Shown here: positions 13,870 to 21,315 of the stretch, piece after piece | How the letters are laid out: each line of letters begins with the position of its first letter | Numbering within the stretch: position 1 is the stretch's first letter | Assembly: GCA_046728155.1 (NCBI GenBank) | Contig: JBKPDY010000054.1 | Coordinates: forward strand, 1-26,715 | Source: CAWDLX01 sp046728155 | Lineage (GTDB): Bacteria > Actinomycetota > Actinomycetes > Mycobacteriales > Micromonosporaceae | Direction of reading: 5' to 3' | Length of the DNA: 26,715 nucleotides | Notes under the pieces: model-generated | What the model was told of the DNA's origin: nothing | The model's input: the letters and a program-made list of their open reading frames with translations, nothing else | Database searches by the model: none | Position numbers and translations under genes: made by a program

Positions 13870-14334
13870 ATGCTCCTCGACGCGTCATTCATCGGCCGCA
13901 CCTACGGCCCCACCGAACCCTATGCGGTAGGTCGGGAGCGCATTCTCGAGTTCGCCGACGCCATCGGTGCGGACGACCCGGCCTTTCGGAGCCCGCATGC
14001 CGCCGCGGAGCTCGGTCACCCGGACGTGATCGCTCCGCCGACGTTCCCCATCCTGATCAGCAACCAGGCCGGACAATCGATCATCCGGGATCCCGCCCTC
14101 GGACTGGACTACTCGCGCGTCGTCCACGGCGATCAGCGCTTCGCGTATGTCCGACCGGTGCGGGCCGGCGATCGTCTGATATGCACGATCGTCGTCGAAG
14201 AGGTCATGACCAGGGGAGGCTTCGGCTTCCTCACCACCCGTACCGACATCGCCACCGACGACGGAGAGCCGGTCGTATCGGTCTGGACACGTTTGGTGGC
14301 CCGCGAAGCCGGCTCGATGGCGGCCGCACCGTGA
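13870..14334 (+). CDS. MaoC/FAS1-type dehydratase-like protein, HadA-like subunit
   Basis: A 154-residue hot-dog fold protein of the MaoC N-terminal dehydratase family (UPF0336/HadA type). IGRTYGPTEPYAVGRERILE is the typical opening, AIGADDPAF and IAPPTFPILI follow, and RVVHGDQRFAYVRPVRAGDR is the core. It lacks the catalytic D-x4-H dyad of its partner, as expected for the non-catalytic, acyl-chain-binding subunit. With the next gene it should form a heterodimeric 3-hydroxyacyl-ACP/CoA dehydratase. In mycobacteria this pair acts in FAS-II; in an organism without mycolic acids the substrate is uncertain. ATG 13870 is immediately preceded by AGGGG, too close for an ideal ribosome-binding site. 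Its stop overlaps the next start. Confidence 0.88.
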   Translation: MLLDASFIGRTYGPTEPYAVGRERILEFADAIGADDPAFRSPHAAAELGHPDVIAPPTFPILISNQAGQSIIRDPALGLDYSRVVHGDQRFAYVRPVRAGDRLICTIVVEEVMTRGGFGFLTTRTDIATDDGEPVVSVWTRLVAREAGSMAAAP

Positions 14335-14738
14335 GGTTGTCGGCCGGCGACCAGCTTCCGGCACAGACCTACCGGGTCACGCGGGCCGACCTGATCCGGT
14401 ACGCCGGTGCGTCCGGCGACTTCAACCCCATCCACTGGAGTGACCGGCAAGCGACCGCGGTCGGGCTACCCGGTGTGATCGCGCACGGCATGTACACGAT
14501 GGCGCTCGGTGGCCGTGCTCTTAACAGCTGGACCGGTCGTCCGGACGCGGTCGTCGACTACGGTGTCCGGTTCACCAGGCCTGTCGCCGTGCCGGACGAC
14601 GATCTCGGCGCGGAGGTCGTGGTCGCCGGGATTGTGAAATCGGTCGCTGACGGGCAGGCCCAGATCGAGTTGACCGTGACCAGTGCTGGCGAGAAGGTAC
14701 TCGCGCAAGCCCGCGCCACCGTTCGCATAGCCACCTGA
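14331..14738 (+). CDS. MaoC-like 3-hydroxyacyl dehydratase, HadB-like catalytic subunit
   Basis: The 135-residue product carries the hydratase-2 motif: YAGASGDFNPIHW with the catalytic Asp and His spaced as D-x4-H, then GVIAHGMYTMALGGRAL. These residues activate water for reversible hydration or dehydration of 3-hydroxyacyl thioesters. GTG 14331 overlaps the preceding stop in a GTGA arrangement, so the two subunits are translationally coupled and made in equal amounts. In many actinobacteria murB or tRNA-Trp follows directly; here a block of minus-strand genes begins 22 bases later. Confidence 0.9.
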   Translation: MRLSAGDQLPAQTYRVTRADLIRYAGASGDFNPIHWSDRQATAVGLPGVIAHGMYTMALGGRALNSWTGRPDAVVDYGVRFTRPVAVPDDDLGAEVVVAGIVKSVADGQAQIELTVTSAGEKVLAQARATVRIAT

Positions 14739-14760
14739 ACCGGTCGCCCGGAAGAGAGCT

Positions 14761-15267
14761 TCAACAGTCACCGATGAGCTGGCCATGCGTGACCTTCCAC
14801 ACACCGTCCACCCGCTGGATGGTCATTGCGCCGAGTTGGCGCGGGCGATCCACAAGCTGCGGCAACTGTTGACCGGTGGTCGCGTCATGAACGGTCCAGC
14901 CGGTCAGATCGACGCAGTCCACCACCTTGTACCAGGAGCCATAGGCGTACATGCCGCGGATGTCGTGGACCACGCTGCCCTCGACCACGTGCCCGTCCCG
15001 TCGGGCCTGAGCCAGGTTCGCCCGCAGTACCTCCAGATGGGGGTTGGCGGCGTGTACGGCCAGCGCCGACAGATCGGGGTCCGACACGCGGCTCGCCGCG
15101 AGCCAGGCGTCCCAGTAGGCGTCGTACGCGTGCTGGATCGCCGGCGTCAACGCGACCAGCGTCTCGCCTGCCGGGCCAGGCGCCGGCGCCCCGCCGCAGC
15201 CGGCCAGTACGGCGCTCGCGATGGCCGGCAGTGAGGCGGCCAGGAATCGGATCGACCGACGGATCAT
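14761..15267 (-). CDS. Putative lipoprotein, possible NTF2-like domain
   Basis: A 168-residue protein with an N-terminal signal (RRSIRFLAASLPAIASAV) and lipobox LAGC at residues 20-23, so it is probably anchored to the outer face of the membrane. The mature part (AYDAYWDAWLAASRV, GSWYKVVDCVDLTGWTVHD, ending IQRVDGVWKVTHGQLIGDC) has the helix-then-sheet pattern and the DGVWKV strand seen in SnoaL/NTF2-like domains, but I cannot assign a family. Two cysteines, in VVDCVD and at the C-terminus, could form a disulfide. Its start overlaps the previous gene's stop by four bases, so it is the second gene of a two-gene unit. It converges on the HadB-like gene. Confidence 0.75.
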   Translation of the reverse strand: MIRRSIRFLAASLPAIASAVLAGCGGAPAPGPAGETLVALTPAIQHAYDAYWDAWLAASRVSDPDLSALAVHAANPHLEVLRANLAQARRDGHVVEGSVVHDIRGMYAYGSWYKVVDCVDLTGWTVHDATTGQQLPQLVDRPRQLGAMTIQRVDGVWKVTHGQLIGDC

Positions 15268-16163
15268 GCGCCATCACTCTCAACGATCTGTCGGGCCTTT
15301 TGCACCCAGTGGTCGACAACGGCCCGGACGGCGTCGAGTGCTGGTCTGTTCATGTCGACGAGTCGCTGCTCGTCCGCCGTCATGACCGCCATGGCAATGC
15401 CGGCAAGGTTTGTCCGTCGGGTACACGCCACATCGGCCAGGGCGATGGCGACCTCGCTGGCAGTCGGCTTGGCCGCCCACACTTCGGTGATGGGGTCGGC
15501 GGGCGTGCGGTACGCGTAGCCGGCCCGCCACATACAGGCTGACCACTGACGCGTCGCCGCCACGACCCGGCTGTCGGCGACGGTGGCATCGTGCGCCGCC
15601 ATAGCCAACTTGGTCACAACCGCGGAGTCGATCGGTTTCAGGTCTCGCCTGAAGTCACGGTCCGCCTCGGCCGTACAGCCGCCCGGCGGAACGCGACCGG
15701 ACGGGGTGGCCGGGGAGCCGGGTGCCGGCGCGCCGGACAGAGCGGCGATCTCGGCCGAGCTGTCGCGCCGACCCGGGACATGCCCCGTCTTACCGGCGAG
15801 AGAACGCGGGTCGTGGAAGCCCACGGCGGCGGCAACATCCCTGTTCAGGTAGCCGAACTCGTCGGCTCCGTCGGCGCGGGGCTGACTGGCCACAATGGGC
15901 GGTGTGTAGTCGGGGAATCCGATGCGGTGCATACAGTCGCGGATGAGGAGTCCGTACGCCCGCCGGATGAGGACGTTCTCGTCGTCGGTGGGACGGAACC
16001 GGTCCAACGGCAACGGGTAGGTCGTCAACGCGGTCGGGGTCGGTATCGCTGGTAGCGAGGGCTCCGGGTCAGGCATCGCTGCGACCACCGTCCCGCACCG
16101 GGCGCAGGCCGGCACGACAATAACCGCCGCGCACAACAATGAGATAACGCCGCGTAAACGCAT
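15264..16163 (-). CDS. Secreted or lipoprotein of unknown function with paired-cysteine motifs
   Basis: The 299-residue product begins with a signal sequence (RLRGVISLLCAAVIVV) followed by PAC, a possible lipobox, then CARCG. The mature chain is proline-rich at first. It contains the CM-containing segments RDCMHRIGFPDY and SACMWRAGYAYRTP, which resemble each other and the repeated C-[LM]-R-x-x-G motif of the lipoprotein at 20063-20584. No enzyme motif is visible. ATG 16161-16163 has a GGAGACGAAGA ribosome-binding site. It is the first gene of a unit with the downstream lipoprotein and is separated from the SH3-like gene by a strong terminator. Confidence 0.75.
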   Translation of the reverse strand: MRLRGVISLLCAAVIVVPACARCGTVVAAMPDPEPSLPAIPTPTALTTYPLPLDRFRPTDDENVLIRRAYGLLIRDCMHRIGFPDYTPPIVASQPRADGADEFGYLNRDVAAAVGFHDPRSLAGKTGHVPGRRDSSAEIAALSGAPAPGSPATPSGRVPPGGCTAEADRDFRRDLKPIDSAVVTKLAMAAHDATVADSRVVAATRQWSACMWRAGYAYRTPADPITEVWAAKPTASEVAIALADVACTRRTNLAGIAMAVMTADEQRLVDMNRPALDAVRAVVDHWVQKARQIVESDGA

Positions 16164-16195
16164 TCTTCGTCTCCAGGCGCCGACGGCTACGATAA

Positions 16196-16234
16196 ATGGT
16201 TCGTGGGGGCAGGAATGGTGCCCCCACGAACCAT
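16196..16234 (-). terminator. Strong terminator hairpin after the SH3-like gene
   Basis: A perfect 16-bp inverted repeat (16196-16211 with 16219-16234) around a 7-base loop, the longest perfect stem I found in the window. Read on the minus strand it lies 13 bases past the stop of the SH3-like gene and is followed by ATTTAT-rich sequence. It cuts that gene off from the next minus-strand gene, which starts at 16163. Confidence 0.75.
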
Positions 16235-16247
16235 CGACGGGTACATA

Positions 16248-16574
16248 TCAGCAGTGGGTGAACTGCGACGCTCCGCTCGTCAGGTAATACTCGGAGCTGT
16301 ATCCGGTGGTGCCGGTCGTGTAGTTCGTGTTCCAGTCCCAGAAGATGTTTCCGTAGATGGACTGACCAGTGGTGTAGCACCAGTCGTACTCGTAGTCACC
16401 CGGATAGCCGGAGCCGTAGATCCGGTAGGCCTGGGATGGGCCCGAGCGAATCTTCACGTTCGGCGCGGTGTAGTCGCCGAACACGTAGGCGCTGGCCGCG
16501 GACTGGACGCCCAGTACCCCCGCGAGCCCGAGCGCGCCCACGGCCGCGGCCTTGGCGAGCTTGCCTCTCAACAC
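16248..16574 (-). CDS. Small secreted SH3-like (SH3b) domain protein
   Basis: A 108-residue protein with a Sec signal peptide (RGKLAKAAAVGALGLAGVLG, cleavage after ASA near residue 28). It is followed by a single domain starting NVKIRSGPSQAYRIYGSGYP, the N-x-R-S-G-P-S motif of bacterial SH3 domains that bind cell-wall peptides. The rest is aromatic- and Gly-rich (YEYDWCYTTGQSIYGNIFWD), with two cysteines that could pair. It is probably released or wall-bound. GTG 16572-16574 is chosen over longer frames because AGGAGAG lies six bases upstream and the signal peptide then starts directly. It is 59 bases downstream of the LuxR-type gene and ends at a strong terminator, so the pair forms one unit. 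Confidence 0.8.
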   Translation of the reverse strand: MLRGKLAKAAAVGALGLAGVLGVQSAASAYVFGDYTAPNVKIRSGPSQAYRIYGSGYPGDYEYDWCYTTGQSIYGNIFWDWNTNYTTGTTGYSSEYYLTSGASQFTHC

Positions 16575-16633
16575 GTAGAACTCTCCTCGCTTGGCGTGGC
16601 CCGACCCGGCGGTCGAACCGGTGAGGATGAGTC

Positions 16634-17017
16634 TCACGTATGATCGTATTGATGACCATTGGACCTTTGTACGTCGCCCGTCGCCCGGCTGGACCGGCCT
16701 TGTACGGTCCAGAAGCGGCAATGAGGATTGGTGCAGTCGTTATGGTTGGTACCGGGGCGATCGAATTGGCCGAGACCTAGGCGCTGCGCCCATAATCCCG
16801 CTTGCAGCCGCGACTCCAGTCGGAGCTTCCCGAGAAGGCTCGTAATGTGTGCTTTGACCGTACGTTCGGTGATGTCAAGGCGTTTGGAAATGTCCCGGTT
16901 ATTCAAGCCCTCGCCGAGCAGTTGAAGGACATCGGCCTCTCGGGCCGACAATGATTCAAGTTCTGCCCGATGGCCGGCAGTGCAATCGTCGACCCCATCG
17001 TGCATTGACACCCCCAT
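16634..17017 (-). CDS. LuxR-type DNA-binding regulator without receiver domain
   Basis: This ~127-residue protein carries one recognisable domain, a LuxR/NarL helix-turn-helix (LESLSAREADVLQLLGEGLN, NRDISKRLDITERTVKAHIT, SLLGKLRLESRLQAGLWA; residues about 22-83). No receiver, PAS or ligand domain precedes it. The last 40 residues (GTNHNDCTNPHCRFWTVQGR and beyond) are unlike the family, with a C-x5-C pair. ATG 17015-17017 or ATG 17003-17005 is the likely start. Proteins of this size act as small regulators, sometimes like WhiB-linked or GerE-type factors. The SH3-like secreted protein directly downstream is its most likely target or partner. Confidence 0.78.
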   Translation of the reverse strand: MGVSMHDGVDDCTAGHRAELESLSAREADVLQLLGEGLNNRDISKRLDITERTVKAHITSLLGKLRLESRLQAGLWAQRLGLGQFDRPGTNHNDCTNPHCRFWTVQGRSSRATGDVQRSNGHQYDHT

Positions 17018-17105
17018 GCCCCCGCGTCCCACCCCTGCGACAGGCAGGCCGACCGAGGCGCCGGCTCGACCCGCCCTGCATCGATGCCACCAAATCTATC
17101 ATGCG

Positions 17106-18314
17106 CTACAACGCCGCTAGCGCCGCCGTCGGGGCCATCCGCGATGCGCGTACGGCTGGATAGACTCCGGCGAGAACACCGATGACCACCGTCGCGACGA
17201 TGCCGCCGAGTGACGCCCACACCGGCACGACCGTCGGCCAGGCTCGCGTGGTGGCATACACGCCGGTGAGTGCGATGCCGAGGACTGAACCACCGGCGCC
17301 GCCCATGGCTGAGAGCAGGAGCGACTCCGTCAGAAACTGGGTGCGGATCTGACCTCGGGTCGCACCGAGAGATCGGCGCAGCCCGATCTCGACGCGCCGC
17401 TCCAGGGCGGAGATGACCATGGTGTTCGCAACCCCGATACCTCCCACGAGGAGGGCCACGGCGCCGAGGCCGAGCAACAGCCCGGCGAAGGCCTGGTCGG
17501 TCGCGTGGGCGGCGGCGAGCGCGTCGGACGGCCGCGAGACCCGGACCTGCTCCGGGTGCTGCGGGTTGGCGGTCGCGGCGAGCACCGATCGCACATCCAA
17601 GACGGCGTCCGGCCGCGCCCGCAGGTAGATGGTTGTGGGGTGACCGTCGAAATCGAGGTAGGTTTCGGCCGCCTGCCAGCCGATCAGTGCCGCCGAGTCG
17701 ATCTCTGGGGCCAGCGGCACCGGATCGAGGATCCCGATGAGGGTGAACCAGCGGCCGCCCAACCAGATCTTCACGTCCGGCCGCGCCCGGCCGAAACCCA
17801 GCCGCGCCGCGGCCGCGGAGCCGAGGACGACGGCCGGAAACCGGGTCGTAGTCGGGCTGAGCCACTGCCCGTCGGCGACCCGTGTACCGAGCGCGCTGGT
17901 GAGGTTCGGCCGCGCCGCGAGGACGGAGACGCTGCCGGTCTGCCCCACCGGAATGTGGTCGTTGCGGTAGACGTAGGCGCCCTTCACCCGTCCGACGGCC
18001 GTCACCGACTCGACGGGCCCGATCCGTCCCACCATCGCGACCGAGGCGTCTGGGAGCTGTGCTTGGGCGCCCAGCAACGATTCTCCCGGAACCACCGTGA
18101 GCAGGTTGGTACCCAGACGTTGCAAGGTCCGGTTCAGGTCCTCGTGGCTCGACGATGAAATGCCGACGACAGATACCATCGCGGCGATGCCGATGCCGAC
18201 GCCCAATGCCGAGAGGACGGCGCGCAGCGGCCGGGTCCTGAGGCCGGCGCCGCCGAGCCGGATCGTGTCCGATATGGACAGTCGGGCCGGCCGCGGCTCC
18301 GCGCGAGCAGTCAC
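17106..18314 (-). CDS. MacB/FtsX-type ABC transporter permease
   Basis: A 402-residue permease with the MacB_PCD/FtsX layout: one N-terminal helix (RAVLSALGVGIGIAAMVSVV), a periplasmic domain of about 220 residues, then three helices (AGLLLGLGAVALLVGGIGVA, SLLLSAMGGAGGSVLGIALT, GGIVATVVIGVLAGVYPAVR). The cytoplasmic coupling segment ISALERRVEIGLRRSLGATR is a family hallmark. Such permeases do not usually move solute through the bilayer; they transmit ATPase-driven motion to the adaptor outside (mechanotransmission). It ends the operon and its start overlaps the ATPase gene by four bases. Confidence 0.93.
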   Translation of the reverse strand: MTARAEPRPARLSISDTIRLGGAGLRTRPLRAVLSALGVGIGIAAMVSVVGISSSSHEDLNRTLQRLGTNLLTVVPGESLLGAQAQLPDASVAMVGRIGPVESVTAVGRVKGAYVYRNDHIPVGQTGSVSVLAARPNLTSALGTRVADGQWLSPTTTRFPAVVLGSAAAARLGFGRARPDVKIWLGGRWFTLIGILDPVPLAPEIDSAALIGWQAAETYLDFDGHPTTIYLRARPDAVLDVRSVLAATANPQHPEQVRVSRPSDALAAAHATDQAFAGLLLGLGAVALLVGGIGVANTMVISALERRVEIGLRRSLGATRGQIRTQFLTESLLLSAMGGAGGSVLGIALTGVYATTRAWPTVVPVWASLGGIVATVVIGVLAGVYPAVRASRMAPTAALAAL

Positions 18315-18973
18315 CGGTCCGCCACGACCCGTCCGTCGCGAAGAACGATCTGTCGCGGCATGCCGTCCGAGATCGTGCGGTCGTGCGTGATCACAACAAT
18401 CGTCGTGCCGCTCGTGTGCAGATCCTGCAACAGCGCGATAACCGACGCACCGGACTCGGAGTCGAGGTTTCCGGTGGGCTCGTCGGCGAGAATCAGCGGC
18501 GCATCACCGACCACCGCACGGGCGATGGCGACCCGCTGCTGTTCTCCCCCGGAGAGTTGATGCGGACGATGCCACAGGCGGTGCCCGAGGCCGACCCGCT
18601 CCAACGCCACCACCGCACGGCGACGCCGCTCGGCCAACCGAACGCCGGCATAGAGCAGGCCGTCGGCCACGTTGTCCACGGCGGGGACGCCGGCCGCCAG
18701 GTGGAACTGCTGGAAGATGAATCCGATCCATCGCGCCCGAAGCGCCGACACCGAACGGTCGGGCAGCGTGGCGATGTCGTATCCGGCGATACCCACGTAG
18801 CCGCTGGACGGCCGGTCGAGCGCGCCGATCAGGTGCAGCATCGTGGACTTGCCCGAGCCGGACGGCCCGACGATCGCGACCAGCTCGCCCGCGGTGATGC
18901 TCACCGACACATCGCGCAAAGCCACCGTTGCACCGGGATAGACCTTCGAGGCCTCCGCCAACTCCACGATCAT
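18311..18973 (-). CDS. MacB/LolD-type ABC transporter ATPase
   Basis: A 220-residue ATPase with Walker A GPSGSGKST (36-44), the Q-loop IFQQFHL, signature LSGGEQQRVAIARA (140-153), Walker B ILADEPTGNLD (161-171) and H-loop VITHD (His197). DEPTGNLD marks the export subfamily that includes MacB, LolD and FtsE. ATG 18971-18973 is chosen; a longer open frame upstream overlaps the adaptor gene and lacks motifs. Both ends overlap neighbouring genes by four bases, indicating tightly coupled translation of adaptor, ATPase and permease. Confidence 0.95.
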   Translation of the reverse strand: MIVELAEASKVYPGATVALRDVSVSITAGELVAIVGPSGSGKSTMLHLIGALDRPSSGYVGIAGYDIATLPDRSVSALRARWIGFIFQQFHLAAGVPAVDNVADGLLYAGVRLAERRRRAVVALERVGLGHRLWHRPHQLSGGEQQRVAIARAVVGDAPLILADEPTGNLDSESGASVIALLQDLHTSGTTIVVITHDRTISDGMPRQIVLRDGRVVADR

Positions 18974-20070
18974 TCGGGCACGCCTACCCTCATGCTCTCG
19001 GTGAGGGCGCCGTTTCGAATCTCGACCCGGCCGTCGGCGAACAGCCCCACCTGTACCGGGACTATGCGCGAGGTGTCTCCGGTAATCACCTCGACGCCGA
19101 ACCCGCCCTCGCGCAACGCGAGCAGCGCCTCGACCGGAACACACAGCACGTTCTTCCTGATCTGCCCGGTCAGCCGCACGGTCACCTCGGCACCGTCATA
19201 GCTGAGGCTGAGCCGCTCATCGGTGAAGGTGATCGTGAGGGGGATGGTCGGCTCCGCGCCGCTTGTCCCGGTGTCGGTCTGTCCGGAGCCGTTGCCGCTG
19301 GGCGAGGTGGCGACCACGCCCACGTCCGTCACTATGGCCGGCACCGGATCCTGACCGGGCAGGGTCACACTGACCCGAGCGCCCCGGGTGGCCAGCCGGG
19401 CCTCGCTCACCGCGAGGTCGACCCGCACCATCTTCGTGGTGCCAGTGTAGGTGAGCACATTGCCGGTGGCCGTGTTTCCCTTGGCGGTCTCATGAGTGGC
19501 GATGCGGACCGGACCGGGTGCGAAGTAGATCTGGCTCGGCTCCACCTTTCCGGTCGCTGGCAGTCCCAGTGCGGTTTGCCACCGGCTGACCGCCGCCGCG
19601 GTCGACCCCGTGTACTCATTGTCCACAGTGAACCCTCGGTAGCCGAGGGCGCGCAGGCTGTCTTCCAGTTGGCGGACGTCCCCGCCGGCTACGCCGGTCG
19701 ACAGCTCGCGGTAGGCCGGCAGATCACCGTAGAGCAGCGTCACCGGCTGATCATCCACTGTGTACAGAGGCTGGCCGCGGCGGACGGTGTTGCCGAGCCC
19801 CGCGACCGCCGTGATCGTGCCACCCGTACCTTTCGCCTCGACCGTGACCGCTGGTCCGTAGCCCAGAACACCCTGGACATCGACGTAGTCAGCCAGATCC
19901 GCGCGCGTGACGGGGACGGTCTTCGATGGCACCGTGACCGGCCGGTGAGCCTCGGTCGACCCACCTCCGAACCCGATGGCCGCGGCGACGACCGCGCCGG
20001 CCGCGAGAACCGCGACCGGCGCGAGCCACCACCGGCGCCACAGGCGCGGCCGTTTCACGAGCTCATCCAC
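18970..20070 (-). CDS. Membrane-fusion (HlyD/MacA-like) adaptor with a peptidoglycan-binding domain
   Basis: The 366-residue protein has an N-terminal membrane anchor (residues 13-35), a MacA-like hairpin/lipoyl section (VTVEAKGTGGTITAVAGLGN, TVRRGQPLYTVDDQPV) and a PG_binding_1 domain at about 128-178 (DVRQLEDSLRALGYRGFTVD, then AAAVSRWQTALGLPATGKVE). Beta-barrel and C-terminal strands follow, ending near VFIRNGALTE-like sequence (VEIRNGALTESMRVGVPE). This inserted wall-binding domain is known in Gram-positive MacA-type adaptors and would tether the complex to peptidoglycan. It overlaps the upstream lipoprotein gene by eight bases. It likely guides an exported peptide, lipid or lipoprotein; the substrate is not evident. 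Confidence 0.92.
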   Translation of the reverse strand: MDELVKRPRLWRRWWLAPVAVLAAGAVVAAAIGFGGGSTEAHRPVTVPSKTVPVTRADLADYVDVQGVLGYGPAVTVEAKGTGGTITAVAGLGNTVRRGQPLYTVDDQPVTLLYGDLPAYRELSTGVAGGDVRQLEDSLRALGYRGFTVDNEYTGSTAAAVSRWQTALGLPATGKVEPSQIYFAPGPVRIATHETAKGNTATGNVLTYTGTTKMVRVDLAVSEARLATRGARVSVTLPGQDPVPAIVTDVGVVATSPSGNGSGQTDTGTSGAEPTIPLTITFTDERLSLSYDGAEVTVRLTGQIRKNVLCVPVEALLALREGGFGVEVITGDTSRIVPVQVGLFADGRVEIRNGALTESMRVGVPE

Positions 20071-20584
20071 CGGGCGGCGCTGGCGGCTGAAGGGCTTGGC
20101 AGGCTTGCAACGCGCTCCTGACCGTGGCCGAGTTCACGTCGTAGTTGGACTTGTCCAGACCCGGAAAGAACCCGGTCTGGGGGTCGGGATCGGGGAACAG
20201 AGGAAGCCCGTGCGCGCGCATGCAACGTGCGTACCGGCGAAGCGCTGACAGATCGGCTTCATTGGGCGGCGTCGGCGCCTCGGGAGCCGACGCATAGGCC
20301 ACGCACGCGAGAATGGCGCGCTGGGCCACGTCGCGCGGATCGTGGGGATCGATCCGGACGCCGGCCTGGCCTGGCTCGGGGTCCGCGACGTGCAGTCCAT
20401 TCTCCCGCAGACACGCCGCGTACTGGCGCAACCGCGTGTCGGCGTCGGCCGCGGCGGAGACCGAGGCGCCTGGTCGTGATGGCGCGTAGGTTGCCGAGGC
20501 CACCCCTGGGCCGCTTGGTCCCGAACACCCCGACGCCATCAGCACCGCGGCGAACGCCGGTATGAGTCTGCGCATGTCGGTCAT
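20063..20584 (-). CDS. Lipoprotein with two C-x-R-x-x-G repeats, first gene of the ABC export operon
   Basis: A 173-residue protein with signal and lipobox (IPAFAAVLMASGC, Cys20). It holds two copies of a short motif, RQYAACLRENGLHVADP and RRYARCMRAHGLPLFPDP, each followed later by another cysteine (ILACVAY, LQACQAL), suggesting two disulfide-closed helical units. This double motif is common in actinobacterial lipoproteins encoded next to MacAB-type transporters with PG-binding adaptors; its role is unknown. ATG 20584 lies close to a TTATAC -10 box and has no ribosome-binding site, so a nearly leaderless message is likely. ATG 20575 is an alternative start. Confidence 0.85.
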   Translation of the reverse strand: MTDMRRLIPAFAAVLMASGCSGPSGPGVASATYAPSRPGASVSAAADADTRLRQYAACLRENGLHVADPEPGQAGVRIDPHDPRDVAQRAILACVAYASAPEAPTPPNEADLSALRRYARCMRAHGLPLFPDPDPQTGFFPGLDKSNYDVNSATVRSALQACQALQPPAPPGG

Positions 20585-20597
20585 TGAATGCGACCGG

Positions 20598-20603
20598 GTA
20601 TAA
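20598..20603 (-). promoter_or_regulatory. -10 box of the ABC export operon
   Basis: Read on the minus strand the bases are TTATAC, close to the TATAAT consensus, about 14 bases before ATG 20584. No good -35 box lies 16-18 bases further upstream; instead that position is covered by the 10-bp repeats at 20611-20640, as expected for an activator-dependent promoter. Confidence 0.5.
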
Positions 20604-20609
20604 GACCAG

Positions 20610-20648
20610 CGTTAGCCGACGTTGAGCGTGGTCAATGGTGGGCTAACG
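20610..20648. promoter_or_regulatory. Candidate response-regulator operator in the divergent promoter gap
   Basis: Three consecutive decamers start with GTT/GTT/GTC (20611, 20621, 20631), the 10-bp periodicity typical of OmpR/PhoB-family sites. They are framed by a perfect 8-bp inverted repeat, CGTTAGCC (20610-20617) and GGCTAACG (20641-20648). The array covers the missing -35 region of the ABC operon and lies immediately before the response regulator start. Binding by that regulator is inferred from position and pattern. Confidence 0.5.
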
Positions 20649-20655
20649 TGAACGA

Positions 20656-21315
20656 ATGCGCCTTCTCGTCGTGGAGGACGAGGCCGTTCTCGCCGACACC
20701 ATCGCCGCCGGCCTGCGCCGCGAGGCGTACGCGGTCGACGTGGCCTACGACGGTCGCGCGGCGTTGGATCGCCTCAGCCTCAACGAGTATGACGTTGTCA
20801 TCCTTGATCGGAACCTGCCCGGGCTGACCGGCGACCAGGTGTGCCGAGCGCTGGTGGTGGAGGGCGCGACCCGGACACGGATATTGATGCTCACCGCCGC
20901 GGCGGGGGTGGTCGATCGCGTTGCCGGGCTGGATCTCGGCGCCGACGACTACCTCGCGAAACCGTTCGACTTCGCGGAGCTCGCCGCGCGGGTGCGGGCA
21001 CTCGGGCGGAGGACCCGCGCGGACGCCAGCCCGCGCCTGCACCGGGCCGGCATCGCACTGGACCCCGTCCGCCACGATGCGAGTCGGGACGGGCGGGCGC
21101 TGACCCTGACCCGCAAGGAGTTCGGCGTACTCGAAGAGCTGCTGCGCGGAGATGGTGCGGTCGTACCCGCCGAGCGCCTGCTGGAGAAGGTCTGGGACGA
21201 GAACATCGACCCGTTTACCAACGTCGTCAGGGTCACCGTGCTCTCGCTGCGCCGTAAGCTCGGCGAGCCGCCGGTCATCGGCACCGTCATCGGCGTGGGC
21301 TACCAGATCCGATGA
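20656..21315 (+). CDS. OmpR/PhoB-family response regulator
   Basis: The 219-residue regulator has an N-terminal receiver (MRLLVVEDEAVLADTIAAGL) with phosphoacceptor Asp51 (VVILDRNLPG), switch Thr80 (ILMLTAA) and Lys102 (YLAKPFD). A winged-helix DNA-binding domain follows (about 127-219: LTLTRKEFGVLEELL, NVVRVTVLSLRRKLG, GVGYQIR). It belongs to the same broad group as CutR/VanR-like actinobacterial regulators. Its stop overlaps the kinase start (ATGA), so the pair is translationally coupled. Divergent to the lipoprotein-MacAB operon, it is the probable activator of that operon and of itself. Confidence 0.95.
   Translation: MRLLVVEDEAVLADTIAAGLRREAYAVDVAYDGRAALDRLSLNEYDVVILDRNLPGLTGDQVCRALVVEGATRTRILMLTAAAGVVDRVAGLDLGADDYLAKPFDFAELAARVRALGRRTRADASPRLHRAGIALDPVRHDASRDGRALTLTRKEFGVLEELLRGDGAVVPAERLLEKVWDENIDPFTNVVRVTVLSLRRKLGEPPVIGTVIGVGYQIR

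Noticed and set aside
18311..19144. Longer form of the exporter ATPase starting at 19144
   Set aside because: The extra 57 residues are Arg-rich, overlap the adaptor gene and add no motif; ATG 18973 gives the standard start and a four-base overlap.
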